DNA of 28,571 bases, from NCBI GenBank assembly GCA_964609385.1, contig CAZSSM010000083.1, forward strand, positions 1 to 28,571, given 5' to 3'. Positions 18,156 to 26,468 of this stretch are shown piece after piece. Within the stretch, counting starts at the first letter, position 1. Each line of letters begins with the position of its first letter. Below the pieces are notes generated by a model, which was not told where the DNA came from, made no database searches, and saw only the letters and a list, made by a program, of their open reading frames with translations. This stretch comes from CAZSSM01 sp964609385 (GTDB lineage Bacteria > Planctomycetota > Planctomycetia > Isosphaerales > Isosphaeraceae). The position numbers and the translations under genes were made by a program.

Positions 18156-18941
18156 TCAAATGACAACTTGGACGAGGACCATGGTCGCGAACCCGGCCAT
18201 GAAGGCCCAGGCGGTTTGGGTGGGCGGCTGGGTCTCGAGGGCGTCGGGGATCAGTTCGACGACGACCAGGTACATCATGGCGCCGGCGGCGAAGCCGAGC
18301 GCGGGCAGAACGAGCGGCTCGAAGAGCCAGACCATCAGTCCGGCCGGCACCGAGGCGATCGGCTGGGGCAGGCTGGAGAGGAAGGCGAAGAGGAAGCAGC
18401 GGGCCACCGACGCCCCCTCGACACGCATCGGCAGGGCGACGGCGAGCCCCTCGGGGATGTTATGGATCGCGATGGCCAAGGCGATCGTCGCGCCGATGGC
18501 CCCCGAGCCGAGATGCGTCTCCGACCCGTAGCCGACCCCGACGGCCACCCCCTCGGGGACCGAGTGGATCGCCATCGAGACGAAGACCAGGATCGATGTC
18601 CGGCCGCCGATCGATCGGAACAGGCCGGTCCGCATCCGCTCGGGGGTCAGGTAGCGGGTCAGGCTCCAGAGCAGCAAGCAGCCCAGGCCCAGGCCGGAGA
18701 GCACCGCGACGACCGGCAGCAGGTCGGTGGCCGACTCCGTGTCGGTCGCGAAGGCCGGCATCAGGAGGTTGTAGACCGAGGCGGCGATCATCAAGCCGCC
18801 CGCGTACGCGTAGGCCAAGCCTACATGCCGACGCATGTCGAGCTTCGGGATCAGCAGCGGAAGCGCTCCCAAGCCGCAGGCCAGGCTCGCCAGCAGCCCC
18901 GCAACGAGGCTCAGGATCAGGAATTCCAAGTCGTCGTTCAT
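18156..18941 (-). CDS. ZIP family divalent metal transporter
   Basis: Inner-membrane ZIP permease of 261 aa, likely importing Zn2+ or another divalent metal. About eight hydrophobic segments are visible. The two signature metal-site helices are intact: HSVPEGVAVG (His126, Glu130) and HNIPEGLAVALP (His160, Glu164), corresponding to TM4 and TM5 of ZupT-like proteins. The cytoplasmic loop between the third and fourth helices lacks the His-rich stretch of some family members. It is the last gene of the minus-strand run, 49 bp after the VTT-domain gene. It may be expressed with that run or from its own promoter. The ribosome binding site is weak. Metal specificity cannot be read from the sequence. 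Confidence 0.9.
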   Translation of the reverse strand: MNDDLEFLILSLVAGLLASLACGLGALPLLIPKLDMRRHVGLAYAYAGGLMIAASVYNLLMPAFATDTESATDLLPVVAVLSGLGLGCLLLWSLTRYLTPERMRTGLFRSIGGRTSILVFVSMAIHSVPEGVAVGVGYGSETHLGSGAIGATIALAIAIHNIPEGLAVALPMRVEGASVARCFLFAFLSSLPQPIASVPAGLMVWLFEPLVLPALGFAAGAMMYLVVVELIPDALETQPPTQTAWAFMAGFATMVLVQVVI

Positions 18942-18990
18942 CGAGCAAGTCTTTACAGAATAGAGACATGATCAAAGGATGAGCGATTGC

Positions 18991-19722
18991 TTAGGACGTC
19001 GGTTCGGAGGCGGTCGCCTCGGTCTCGGCCATTGCTCGCGGCTTGTCGTTCGCGTCGACGGTCTGGGTCTCGGCGTGTGCCTTGGCGACGAGCCGGGCGA
19101 TGACGAGCAGGTAGACGCACCAGAGCGCGGCGGGTACGAGCGTGAGCACGATGATGAGACCGGAGGATTGTCCGGCGGTGGCGCCGAGCCAGGCCATGAG
19201 GCCGGCCACCGGCAGCGAGCCGACGGTCAGGGCGAGGACGAACCGGTCCAGCCGCATCCGGGCCAGGCCCGCCAGCACGGCGAGTACCTCGGGCATGACC
19301 GGCAGGCCGCGCGAGGCGATGATCCCGGCCACACCCCAGCGATCGAAGAAGAGTTGGAACCGTGCCAGTTCCTCGTCGCTGGCCAACCAACGACGGCCGC
19401 GGTCGCCGAGCGTACAGACCAAGCCATAGGCGGTCAGGCCGGCCAGGACCGAGCCGAGCCCGCCGATCAGGCCGCCGGCCCACGCCCCGTAAAGCACGCC
19501 CAGGCTGGAGAAAACCTGCGAGGCGGGGATCGGCAGGACCAGGTCTCCGATCAGCATCGCGATCCCCAACAACCAGGCGAACGGCCGGATCGACTCCAAG
19601 GTCTCGCGGTACTCCGCCGAGGCGAAGTAGGCGTCGATCGGCTCGTGCCAGATCGCGAACGGGACCAAAATCAGCAGGACCAGAGCGACGATCAAGAGGG
19701 TGAGCCGGAGCGGGAAGCCCAT
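18991..19722 (-). CDS. DedA/TVP38-type VTT-domain membrane protein
   Basis: Integral membrane protein of 243 aa in the SNARE-associated/VTT (DedA, TVP38) superfamily, whose members are linked to lipid scrambling or transport and envelope homeostasis. An N-terminal TM segment (LRLTLLIVALVLLILVPFAI) is followed by the re-entrant region DLVLPIPASQVFSSLGVLYG. The characteristic segment SRGLPVMPEVLAVLAGLARM (compare RFIPxxPxxxxNxxAGxxxM) comes next, then two more TM helices. The C-terminal 35 residues are polar. I chose ATG 19722 because the longer form starts with TTG at 19746 and has no ribosome binding site; AAAGG lies about 11 nt before the ATG. It sits 60 bp after the GH32 gene. The specific substrate is unknown. 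Confidence 0.8.
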   Translation of the reverse strand: MGFPLRLTLLIVALVLLILVPFAIWHEPIDAYFASAEYRETLESIRPFAWLLGIAMLIGDLVLPIPASQVFSSLGVLYGAWAGGLIGGLGSVLAGLTAYGLVCTLGDRGRRWLASDEELARFQLFFDRWGVAGIIASRGLPVMPEVLAVLAGLARMRLDRFVLALTVGSLPVAGLMAWLGATAGQSSGLIIVLTLVPAALWCVYLLVIARLVAKAHAETQTVDANDKPRAMAETEATASEPTS

Positions 19723-19782
19723 GACGACGGCGACCTTTAAGGACAACGTGGATTCGGACCCATAAACCTATCTTATGGTAAC

Positions 19783-21906
19783 TCAATCCTCCGTTCGCGT
19801 CCACGCTGACTTCAAGGGGGACAGTCGGCCGTCGACGACTTTGGCGGTGCCTCCCTGAGTCGAGACGACCACGGTCTCGGCATCCGTGTCGGGTCTGGCG
19901 GCGACCGAGAGCGCGATGCGGCCGTCGTTGGCGAAGACCTCGATCGAGCCGCGGTCAACGAGGATCCGGAGCCGGACACGCCCATCGACGGGATCCAAAG
20001 GCGCTTCAACGTCTCCGCACTTCAATTTTTTCGATATCGCATCATACACAAGGGAAATAGTGAAGATCCGGAGCGCAACCATCTCGGCCTCTTCGAGGAC
20101 GATCGTCGCCTCCATGTCGAGCAGGTCGCCGGCGCCCGAGCCGACCCACGTCAGCGGCTTGTCCGGATCGACCTCGACGTCCGGCAGGGCGACCTCGGCG
20201 GTCCGGAGCGTCTCCAACTCGGTCACCGGCTCGGCGAACAATCGGACGCCCTCGGCGGTCGGACGGAGCGTCAAGGTGTGCGGAATCGTCATCTGTTGAT
20301 TAAATGGCATCTCGGGGAAGGTGATTCCGCGCCCCCAGCCGATCTGGATCCGACGACCGTCCGGCGTGTTGTCGAACGTCTGCGCAGCGTAGTAGTTGCC
20401 GTACCAGAGCTGGTGCTTGCCCGAGCGAGTCGTGTACTCGCGACCGTCGAAATCGCCGAGCAGGTACCGCCCGTCGGCCGCCGAGAGGACCCAGAGCGTC
20501 ACGCCTGGTCGCCCTTCAACGGGCAGTTCGAAGAGGTCGGGGCACTCGTAGAAGTCGAGGACCCGATCGGTGAGTTCCCAGGCCCGCAGGTCATCGGAGA
20601 CGTAGAAGGCGATCCAACGCTCATCGTCGTGCTCATCATAAACAACCATAACCCACTTTTTTGTTGGCTCGTGCCAGATGATCTTGGGATCACGACCACG
20701 ATGGGTGACGACGGGGTTCCCCTCGAACTCCTCGAAGGTCCGGCCGCGATCTCGGCTGACACTAATGATCTCGCCGCGCCCGGTGCTGGTCAGGGCGGCG
20801 ATGAGCGCCGGCCGTTCGGATGAACCGAAGGCGCCTCGGCCGTCGTCGATGATCGCGCTGCCGGAGAAGGCCCAGTCGCCGAATTCGCGGGGCGGGATCG
20901 CCACGGGCAGCTCGGTCCAGTGGATTAAGTCGGGGCTGACGGCGTGGCCCCAGTGCATGTTGCCCCAGTCCCATCCATAAGGATTGCGCTGATAGTAGAG
21001 GTGGTATTCGCCGTCGAAGTAGACAAGGCCGTTGGGATCGTTATGCCAGCCTCGCCGAGATGTGAAGTGGAATTGGGGGCGTCGCGGCTCGTCGTACATC
21101 GGAGCACCTAGGATGACATCGTCGACGTGGATCGCCTCGAGGGCGTTGGAGTCGGCCGGCAGGCGTTCGGCGGCGATCACCAACGGTTGGTCGCGGAGCC
21201 GGGAGACGTCGCGGAAGACCCAGAAGTCGGGCTCGTCGAGGGCGAGCCGGATCTCGAACTCGGACCAGAGCGCTCCATTGGCGGTGATCGTCATCCGTCG
21301 GACAGGCGCATCGCGGTCCACAGGCAGGTTGAGGTACTGCGAGTCGGCGAGCCTTGTGACCGACTGTGGGCCTGCCTGACGCTTGGTCGAGGACTGGACG
21401 ATGTGGTCGACGTTGATGTGGCCCCAGCCGCCTCGACGCTCATCGACGATCCGGATCCGCGCGTTCTGGCCTCGGAGGTCGTCGATGTCCCAGGTGACCC
21501 AGTCGAGCCGCTCGCTGCCGCCGGGCCGCGTGTTGGTGCCGGTAGCCTCGCGGACGACCTCATTCTCGACGATCAGTTGAACGCATGTTTGTTCGGGATA
21601 GTCTCCACCACCGATCAACATGTTGAGATAGGGGCGTTCGATCCGGAACGTCGGGGAAGTCAAGGTGCCCATCGCGTCGTCACCGCCTCGGTAGGAGTTG
21701 ACCAAGCCGTCGCCGAGGTAGCCGGAGACATCCATCTGATCGGGGAGCGTCCCGCGCGCGGGTCCGTCACCGAAGGCGGTGCCGGTCACGGTCCAGTCGC
21801 CGTAGTCGGCCGACTCGAAGTCAGCGATGAGGATCGGCGGCGGGTCGGCCGGACCGAGGATCGCGACGAGGGAGGTGAGCATGATCGTCATCGTTGATAA
21901 GGTCAT
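19783..21906 (-). CDS. Secreted GH32 fructan/sucrose hydrolase with N-terminal accessory domain
   Basis: Glycoside hydrolase family 32 enzyme of 707 aa, cleaving beta-fructosides such as levan, inulin or sucrose. A short signal peptide (about residues 1-20) precedes an unusual N-terminal domain of roughly 250 residues (ADFESADYGDWTVTGTAFG onward), a jelly-roll-like accessory region seen in bacterial levanases. The catalytic five-bladed propeller starts at RRGWHNDPNGLVYF with the nucleophile Asp290. Asp406 lies in the RDPK motif and the acid/base Glu454 in YECPDLFEL, so the active site is complete. A C-terminal beta-sandwich ends with DRGSIEVFANDGR, typical of GH32. The start at 21906 is supported by GGAG 8 nt upstream. 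It lies 31 bp downstream of the sugar transporter, so the enzyme releases sugars that the transporter can take up. Exo- or endo-action is not determined. Confidence 0.93.
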   Translation of the reverse strand: MTLSTMTIMLTSLVAILGPADPPPILIADFESADYGDWTVTGTAFGDGPARGTLPDQMDVSGYLGDGLVNSYRGGDDAMGTLTSPTFRIERPYLNMLIGGGDYPEQTCVQLIVENEVVREATGTNTRPGGSERLDWVTWDIDDLRGQNARIRIVDERRGGWGHINVDHIVQSSTKRQAGPQSVTRLADSQYLNLPVDRDAPVRRMTITANGALWSEFEIRLALDEPDFWVFRDVSRLRDQPLVIAAERLPADSNALEAIHVDDVILGAPMYDEPRRPQFHFTSRRGWHNDPNGLVYFDGEYHLYYQRNPYGWDWGNMHWGHAVSPDLIHWTELPVAIPPREFGDWAFSGSAIIDDGRGAFGSSERPALIAALTSTGRGEIISVSRDRGRTFEEFEGNPVVTHRGRDPKIIWHEPTKKWVMVVYDEHDDERWIAFYVSDDLRAWELTDRVLDFYECPDLFELPVEGRPGVTLWVLSAADGRYLLGDFDGREYTTRSGKHQLWYGNYYAAQTFDNTPDGRRIQIGWGRGITFPEMPFNQQMTIPHTLTLRPTAEGVRLFAEPVTELETLRTAEVALPDVEVDPDKPLTWVGSGAGDLLDMEATIVLEEAEMVALRIFTISLVYDAISKKLKCGDVEAPLDPVDGRVRLRILVDRGSIEVFANDGRIALSVAARPDTDAETVVVSTQGGTAKVVDGRLSPLKSAWTRTED

Positions 21907-21937
21907 GGCATGATCTCCGAAGTGAAGGGCTCTGGGT

Positions 21938-23350
21938 TCACACGGATTTCGATTCGTCGACGAGTTCGGGTTGGTCCAGGGTCTTGGCCTCGGATCTTCC
22001 TCGCTGGAGACGTTGGTGCATCTGTTCGAGTGGAACGAGCTTGGTCTCGGGCATGATGATGAGGACCCAGCCGAGTTGGAGGACCATCATCAGGGCGTAG
22101 GTGGCGAAGACGGTGGCCGGCCCGATCGCGTCGGCGATGACCGGGAAGGTCCAGGAGATGAGCGCGGCCATGATCCAGTGGGTGAAGCTGCCCAAGGCCT
22201 GGCCGCGGGCGCGGACGCTGTTGGGGAAGATCTCGCCGATGAAGACCCAGATGACTGCGCCTTGTCCAAAGGCATGCGCTGCGATGAAGACCATCAGGGA
22301 GCCCAGGACGACCGTGCCACCGATCGCATCGAATTGACTGCCGTAAATCAGAAAGGCGGCGGTGATTGTCAACAGGCTGACGATGTAGCCGATCGAACCG
22401 ACGAGCATCAGCGTGCGACGGCCGAAGGCGTCGATGACGCCCAGGGCGAGCATGGTGAAAACCAGGTTGACCAGGCCGAGGGCCACCGGTTGCAGCAGCG
22501 ACGAATTGTCGCCGGCGCCGGCCATCCGGAAGACCTCGGGGGCGTAGTAGAGGATCGCGTTGATCCCCGAGAGTTGGTTGAACATCGCGATCGCCACGGC
22601 AAGTTGAATGGGGTGGCGATACTTCGGGATCCAGAACCGTTCTTGGGAGCGTCCATCGTTGTGGACCAGCGACTTGCGGATCGTCTCGACCTCCTCGGCC
22701 GGCGTGCCGCCGTCGGTCCCGAGTCGTTCGAGCGTGGCCGTCGCCTCGTCGAGGCGTCCTTGGGCGACGAGCCATCGCGGGCTCCTCGGCACCAGCCAAA
22801 GCGTCGCCAGGAACAGGGCCGCCGGCGCCGCCTCGACCCCGAACATCCAACGCCAGGTCGTCTCGCCTAAATCCCATTGGGCCACCAGGTAATTGGAGAG
22901 GTACGCCAGCAAGATGCCCAGGACGATGTTGAATTGCTGGACGGCGACCAGTCGGCCTCGATGCGAGGCCGGTGCGATCTCGGCGATGTAGAGCGGCGAG
23001 ATCACCGATGCGCCGCCGACACCGAGCCCGCCGATGAATCGGAACGCTAACAGCGACCACCAGTCCCAGGCCAGCGCGCAGCCCACCGCCGAGACGAGAT
23101 AGAGCAACGCCATCGCGATCAGGAGCGTCCGACGCCCGTATCGGTCGGCCGGCTGGCCGAAGACCAACGAGCCCACGACCGTCCCAATCAGCGCTGAGGC
23201 GACCGTAAACCCCTTCCAGAACGGGCTCAATCGGTAGAGCTTCTCTAGATCGTCGGTCGTGCCCGAGATGACGATCGTGTCGAACCCGAAGAGCAGGCCG
23301 CCCAGCGAGGCCACGACCGTCCCATAGATCAGCGTCCCGCTCAGCCTCAT
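21938..23350 (-). CDS. Sugar porter family MFS transporter
   Basis: Twelve-helix sugar:H+ symporter-type permease of 470 aa, the usual length of the sugar porter family. The motifs in order are GGLLFGFDTIVISG in TM1, the loop motif ADRYGRR, FIGGLGVGGASVISPLYIAEIAP, PRSPRWL, QLSGINAILYYAPEVF in TM7, DAFGRRTLM, WVFIGEIFPNSVRARG and PETK. QQFNIVLGI and QLSGIN hold the sugar-binding Gln/Asn residues of this family. The frame continues 61 codons upstream of 23350. I reject that extension because it is not family-like and because GGAGG stands 6 nt before ATG 23350. As first gene of the run, 31 bp before GH32, it most likely imports fructose, glucose or sucrose released by that enzyme. Confidence 0.92.
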   Translation of the reverse strand: MRLSGTLIYGTVVASLGGLLFGFDTIVISGTTDDLEKLYRLSPFWKGFTVASALIGTVVGSLVFGQPADRYGRRTLLIAMALLYLVSAVGCALAWDWWSLLAFRFIGGLGVGGASVISPLYIAEIAPASHRGRLVAVQQFNIVLGILLAYLSNYLVAQWDLGETTWRWMFGVEAAPAALFLATLWLVPRSPRWLVAQGRLDEATATLERLGTDGGTPAEEVETIRKSLVHNDGRSQERFWIPKYRHPIQLAVAIAMFNQLSGINAILYYAPEVFRMAGAGDNSSLLQPVALGLVNLVFTMLALGVIDAFGRRTLMLVGSIGYIVSLLTITAAFLIYGSQFDAIGGTVVLGSLMVFIAAHAFGQGAVIWVFIGEIFPNSVRARGQALGSFTHWIMAALISWTFPVIADAIGPATVFATYALMMVLQLGWVLIIMPETKLVPLEQMHQRLQRGRSEAKTLDQPELVDESKSV

Positions 23351-23356
23351 CCGACG

Positions 23357-23361
23357 CCTCC
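23357..23361 (-). promoter_or_regulatory. Shine-Dalgarno GGAGG deciding the transporter start
   Basis: On the minus strand GGAGG stands 6 nt before the ATG at 23350. The first transmembrane helix begins about 10 residues after that ATG, so this start gives a normal-length transporter. Confidence 0.7.
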
Positions 23362-24298
23362 GCTCGCTCGCGTATCCCGGTGTCCCCACCATCTCGATGC
23401 GCCCCGATCCGCCGAACCTCAAGACCATGGCCGGATCGATGCGGATCGCCCCGTATGAGGGATCGATCCAGCATAATCCCCCGACCAGGCGCTGGCGAGA
23501 ACCGGCCTGACCAGACGGCTCGACGTCGGACATCCTTGAGAAGACGGGAGCCGATCGAATAACCCTAATCGATGTCCCCGGGGATCGCCGGGAGACTGGA
23601 CCGGGTACCTGTCAATTGGGCCGGCCGATGCGGTGGGCGTTCCGAATGAGTGGATCGGGTTTCGTCCTGAGCGAGCAAACGAACGATAGCACGGAGATAA
23701 CGTGGCTTCTCATCAGGTCGAGAGATCCGTGAGCCACCCCCTCGACGAGCCTGTCTTATTGTTCCAAGCCTGCTATATCATCTTTTAGGAACTTTTGGAG
23801 GGATCTTAATTAGAATATGTATTTAGTATTGTTCTAAAATATGCGTTTTTGCTATGCTATCGTGGTTACGGCATTTTTTCATGTATTCTATATTTTATAA
23901 TCTATATCCAAACGATCTGCTCCGGCGAACAACGAGCATCGCTCCTCGGCGGGTCGCAGCCCATTTCCCCGCACACCGAGTTGGGGCTGGTCGCAAGCTC
24001 GGCATCCCGAAAAGAGCGATCATGCGATCCTACTCCCCGTTGATCGATGGTGATCAGGGGTCAGTTGACGAGCATACGCCAATCAGAGCGCAACGATCAA
24101 TGATCCATTGGGCCGGATTCGACCATATTTGCGAGTCTTGTGGCCTGTCGAGCCTCTGCTAGAACCACCGCCAGCCCACCCCCAACTCGATCACGGCGCC
24201 CCGCAAGCTACGTTGTGGTTGCGTACCCAGAATGGCCTGGGCACGCCAACCAACTCCGTTGACAACGGTTCTACCGATCGAAATCCGCCCTCGGTCGA
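23362..24298. other. Long intergenic region with an AT-rich core
   Basis: About 0.94 kb without a convincing gene. The transporter promoter should lie at its left end. From about 23750 to 23910 the sequence is strikingly AT-rich (TCTTAATTAGAATATGTATT, then TCTATATTTTATAATCTATA) compared with the GC-rich genes on both sides. Small open frames there are short and featureless. On the minus strand near 24300-24160 a stretch stays open for about 58 codons and ends VIELGVGWRWF, but it has no start codon. Confidence 0.6.
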
Positions 24299-25279
24299 TC
24301 AGATCCCTGGTCGTGGCGTGATGGTGACCCGGATCGGCTTACCGTCGCGGAGCAGGGTGACCGGGACACCCGGGTGCTCAAGAGTGATGCGGGCCTCGGC
24401 GGCGGCCTCGTAGGCGTCGGGCACTGAGAGCGTCCAGCGCCCGTCGAGTTCGGCCAGCACGTCGTCCACTTCGATACCGGCCCGATCGGCCGGCGAGCCG
24501 GGGATGACCAGCGCGACGGTCACGCCGGCATCGTCGAGCCCGGTCCGCTCGCGGAGCTTCAGGCCCCAGAGACCAGTCGGGGCGAGCACCCGCGAGCTGG
24601 CCTGCTTGGGCCCGGTCAGCTTGGCCGGCAGGTCCTCCATCAGGTTGCGGGCCTCGTTGTCGGTCGGGGCGAAGGTCATCGTCTTGGCCTGGTAGTCGAT
24701 CGTCGTCCGGTAGCGGGCGAAGAACGTGTAGCCGACGATCCCGTCGATCCGGATGAAAAAGGTGCTCAGGGCGTTCAGGGCCGGGTGGTCCATGACGATC
24801 ACGGGCAGATCGTCGACGGTCGCCTCGCCGAGTTGGACCTCATCGACGATCTCCTCGCCGGTCATGCCGAAGAGGAAGCTGGCCGGCCGGTTGGGTTCGA
24901 CGACGCCGGCCTGCTTGCTGGCGCGGGTGCTCAGCAGGGTCACCGGAGCGCCGAGGTCGAAGATCAGCCAGTACGAGCCGCGGTCGTTGATCCGGGACCG
25001 GACCGCCATATGGTTGCTCGGCAGCATAATGAACGGGACCGTGACCGCCTCGGCGACCGGTTCGGCCTCGACAGCCGGGCGGTTCGTCGGGACCTCGAGC
25101 GTGGCTGCTGGGCGCGTCCCCGTCTCGAACGGAGCGGCAGAGCTTTCGGTTTGGGCCTCGACGACGGCGGGCCGGAGTCCGAGGCTCACCACGAGGGCGA
25201 GGACCGAGGCGAGGCCGAGCAAGGTTGTGGGAAGTCCGAATCGCGCTGTTATATCAACGATCTTGAGCGTCGCCATCAT
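24299..25279 (-). CDS. Retropepsin-like protein with PDZ domain, altered DLG active site
   Basis: Membrane-anchored or exported protein of 326 aa. An N-terminal hydrophobic helix (LPTTLLGLASVLALVVSLGL, residues 16-35) is followed by a low-complexity linker. An aspartyl-protease fold comes next (about 80-215: YWLIFDLGAPVTLLSTRAS, then IDGIVGYTFFARYRTTIDY), and then a PDZ domain (about 235-320: VALVIPGSPADRAGIEVDDV, with VTLLRDGKPIRVTI). The triad that should read D-T-G is D108-L109-G110, so Thr is replaced by Leu and the fireman's-grip hydrogen bonds would be lost. Catalysis is therefore doubtful, although the overall fold seems kept. It starts 3 nt after the stop of its upstream paralogue and is surely co-translated with it. 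A regulatory or scaffold role, or a heterodimer with the paralogue, is inference. Confidence 0.85.
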   Translation of the reverse strand: MMATLKIVDITARFGLPTTLLGLASVLALVVSLGLRPAVVEAQTESSAAPFETGTRPAATLEVPTNRPAVEAEPVAEAVTVPFIMLPSNHMAVRSRINDRGSYWLIFDLGAPVTLLSTRASKQAGVVEPNRPASFLFGMTGEEIVDEVQLGEATVDDLPVIVMDHPALNALSTFFIRIDGIVGYTFFARYRTTIDYQAKTMTFAPTDNEARNLMEDLPAKLTGPKQASSRVLAPTGLWGLKLRERTGLDDAGVTVALVIPGSPADRAGIEVDDVLAELDGRWTLSVPDAYEAAAEARITLEHPGVPVTLLRDGKPIRVTITPRPGI

Positions 25280-25282
25280 TGT

Positions 25283-26218
25283 TTAGAACCCCTCCGCAGC
25301 GGTGACGGTGATGATCTCGGCCTCGGGCTGACGATCGATGACGAGTCGGACGGATTGTCCGGGCTTGAGTTCGGCGACGGCGGCCTGTGCGTCGGTGATC
25401 CGAGCGATCCGACGACCATCGATGGCACGGATCTGATCGCCGGGTTGGATGCCGGCCTCATCGGCGGGTGACTCGGGCCAGACGGCAGTGACCCGGACGG
25501 TGGTCGAATCGTCTTGGTCGTCATCAGGGTTGGCGCGGAGTTCCTCCAGCTCGATGCCGAGGTATCCGGCGGGGATCCGTTGCTCCTCGGGCTGCTTGCC
25601 GGCGACGGCGGCGAAGAGCTTGGCCATGGGGCCGATCGCGTTGAGCATCCGGATCTCGGGAGGCAGTGCGCGCTCGTCGATATCTTGGGCCACGGGCGGA
25701 TCGGGCGGGACGAAGTCGGTAGCCGCCCAGATCATCCGGTCGGTTTCGGGGTCGAGGGTGATCCGGTAACGGCCCAGGATGGTGTAGCCGAGCATGCCGT
25801 CGATCGAGGCGCCCGGGAGCCCGAGGGCGTTCATGCTGACCAGTTGGAACGGGTCCTCGACCCGACCCTTGACGCCTTCCAACCGCGCGCCGCCCTCGAA
25901 CTCGAGCACGTCGATCTTGGCCCAGAACTCGCCGGGATCGGCCTTCAGGCCGACCTTGGCGGCGGCCTCGGTGGAGATGAACAGGGCCGGCGCCCCGGTG
26001 TCGACGAGCAGGTTGAACGGCCCCTTGCCATTGATCTTGGCGCGGACCAGGAAATGGTTGGTGTCGGTCAGTCGGTAGGGGATCTCAAAGGACGGGCCGC
26101 GCTCTTGGGCCGGCTGGTCCTGCGAGCGAGCGCCCGGCAACCCGACCAGGACGATCAGGGCCAGACAGATCTGGGCCGCGGGCACGGCGAACCGCACCCG
26201 GCGTCGGCGAACTCTCAT
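25283..26218 (-). CDS. Retropepsin-like aspartyl protease with PDZ domain
   Basis: Exported aspartyl protease-PDZ protein of 311 aa. The N-terminus is a signal peptide or anchor (Arg-rich start, then AQICLALIVLVGLPGARS). The protease domain has the canonical triad D73-T74-G75 in NLLVDTGAPALFIST and the flap/second-lobe segment SIDGMLGYTILGRYRITLD. A PDZ domain at about residues 215-305 includes YLGIELEEL and PESPADEAGIQPGDQIRAIDG. Single-lobed retropepsin-like proteases act as dimers. The substrate is unknown, perhaps an envelope protein. ATG 26218 is preferred over TTG 26236 because GAGG lies 7 nt upstream. The downstream paralogue follows after 3 nt. The pair is divergent from the methyltransferase gene across a 250-bp gap. 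Confidence 0.88.
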   Translation of the reverse strand: MRVRRRRVRFAVPAAQICLALIVLVGLPGARSQDQPAQERGPSFEIPYRLTDTNHFLVRAKINGKGPFNLLVDTGAPALFISTEAAAKVGLKADPGEFWAKIDVLEFEGGARLEGVKGRVEDPFQLVSMNALGLPGASIDGMLGYTILGRYRITLDPETDRMIWAATDFVPPDPPVAQDIDERALPPEIRMLNAIGPMAKLFAAVAGKQPEEQRIPAGYLGIELEELRANPDDDQDDSTTVRVTAVWPESPADEAGIQPGDQIRAIDGRRIARITDAQAAVAELKPGQSVRLVIDRQPEAEIITVTAAEGF

Positions 26219-26468
26219 CGAGCGACCTCGTGCCAATGCATAGGATGGGGCGGATTGCTGGGGATCGATCGCGACGGCCGGCGACCCGGAGTCCCCTGTC
26301 TACCTGTCATACCCATCGTATCGCGGTCGTGCGCGCAACGACAAGGCGCGAGGCAGGTTCGGGCGCGATCGGTCGGGGCCGTCGGTGATCGTGGTCGATC
26401 GCCTGGAGCGCGGTTATGCTCCGTGAGGAGGCTCGGAGACCGTCGTCGGTGTCCGGCGGAGGGGGAAC
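26219..26468. other. Divergent intergenic region
   Basis: A 250-bp gap between the protease pair (-) and the methyltransferase (+) that should hold both promoters. No confident promoter hexamers were identified. GGAGGGGG at 26458-26465 serves the methyltransferase. Confidence 0.4.

Noticed and set aside
21903..23474. Second minus-strand frame (523 codons) over the sugar transporter
   Set aside because: Arg/Gly-rich shadow without membrane helices; the neighbouring frame is a complete MFS protein.
24160..24350. Minus-strand stretch ending VIELGVGWRWF, resembling an outer-membrane barrel C-terminus
   Set aside because: Open for only about 58 codons, without a start codon, partly overlapping the protease gene; it could be a gene remnant but the support is too thin.
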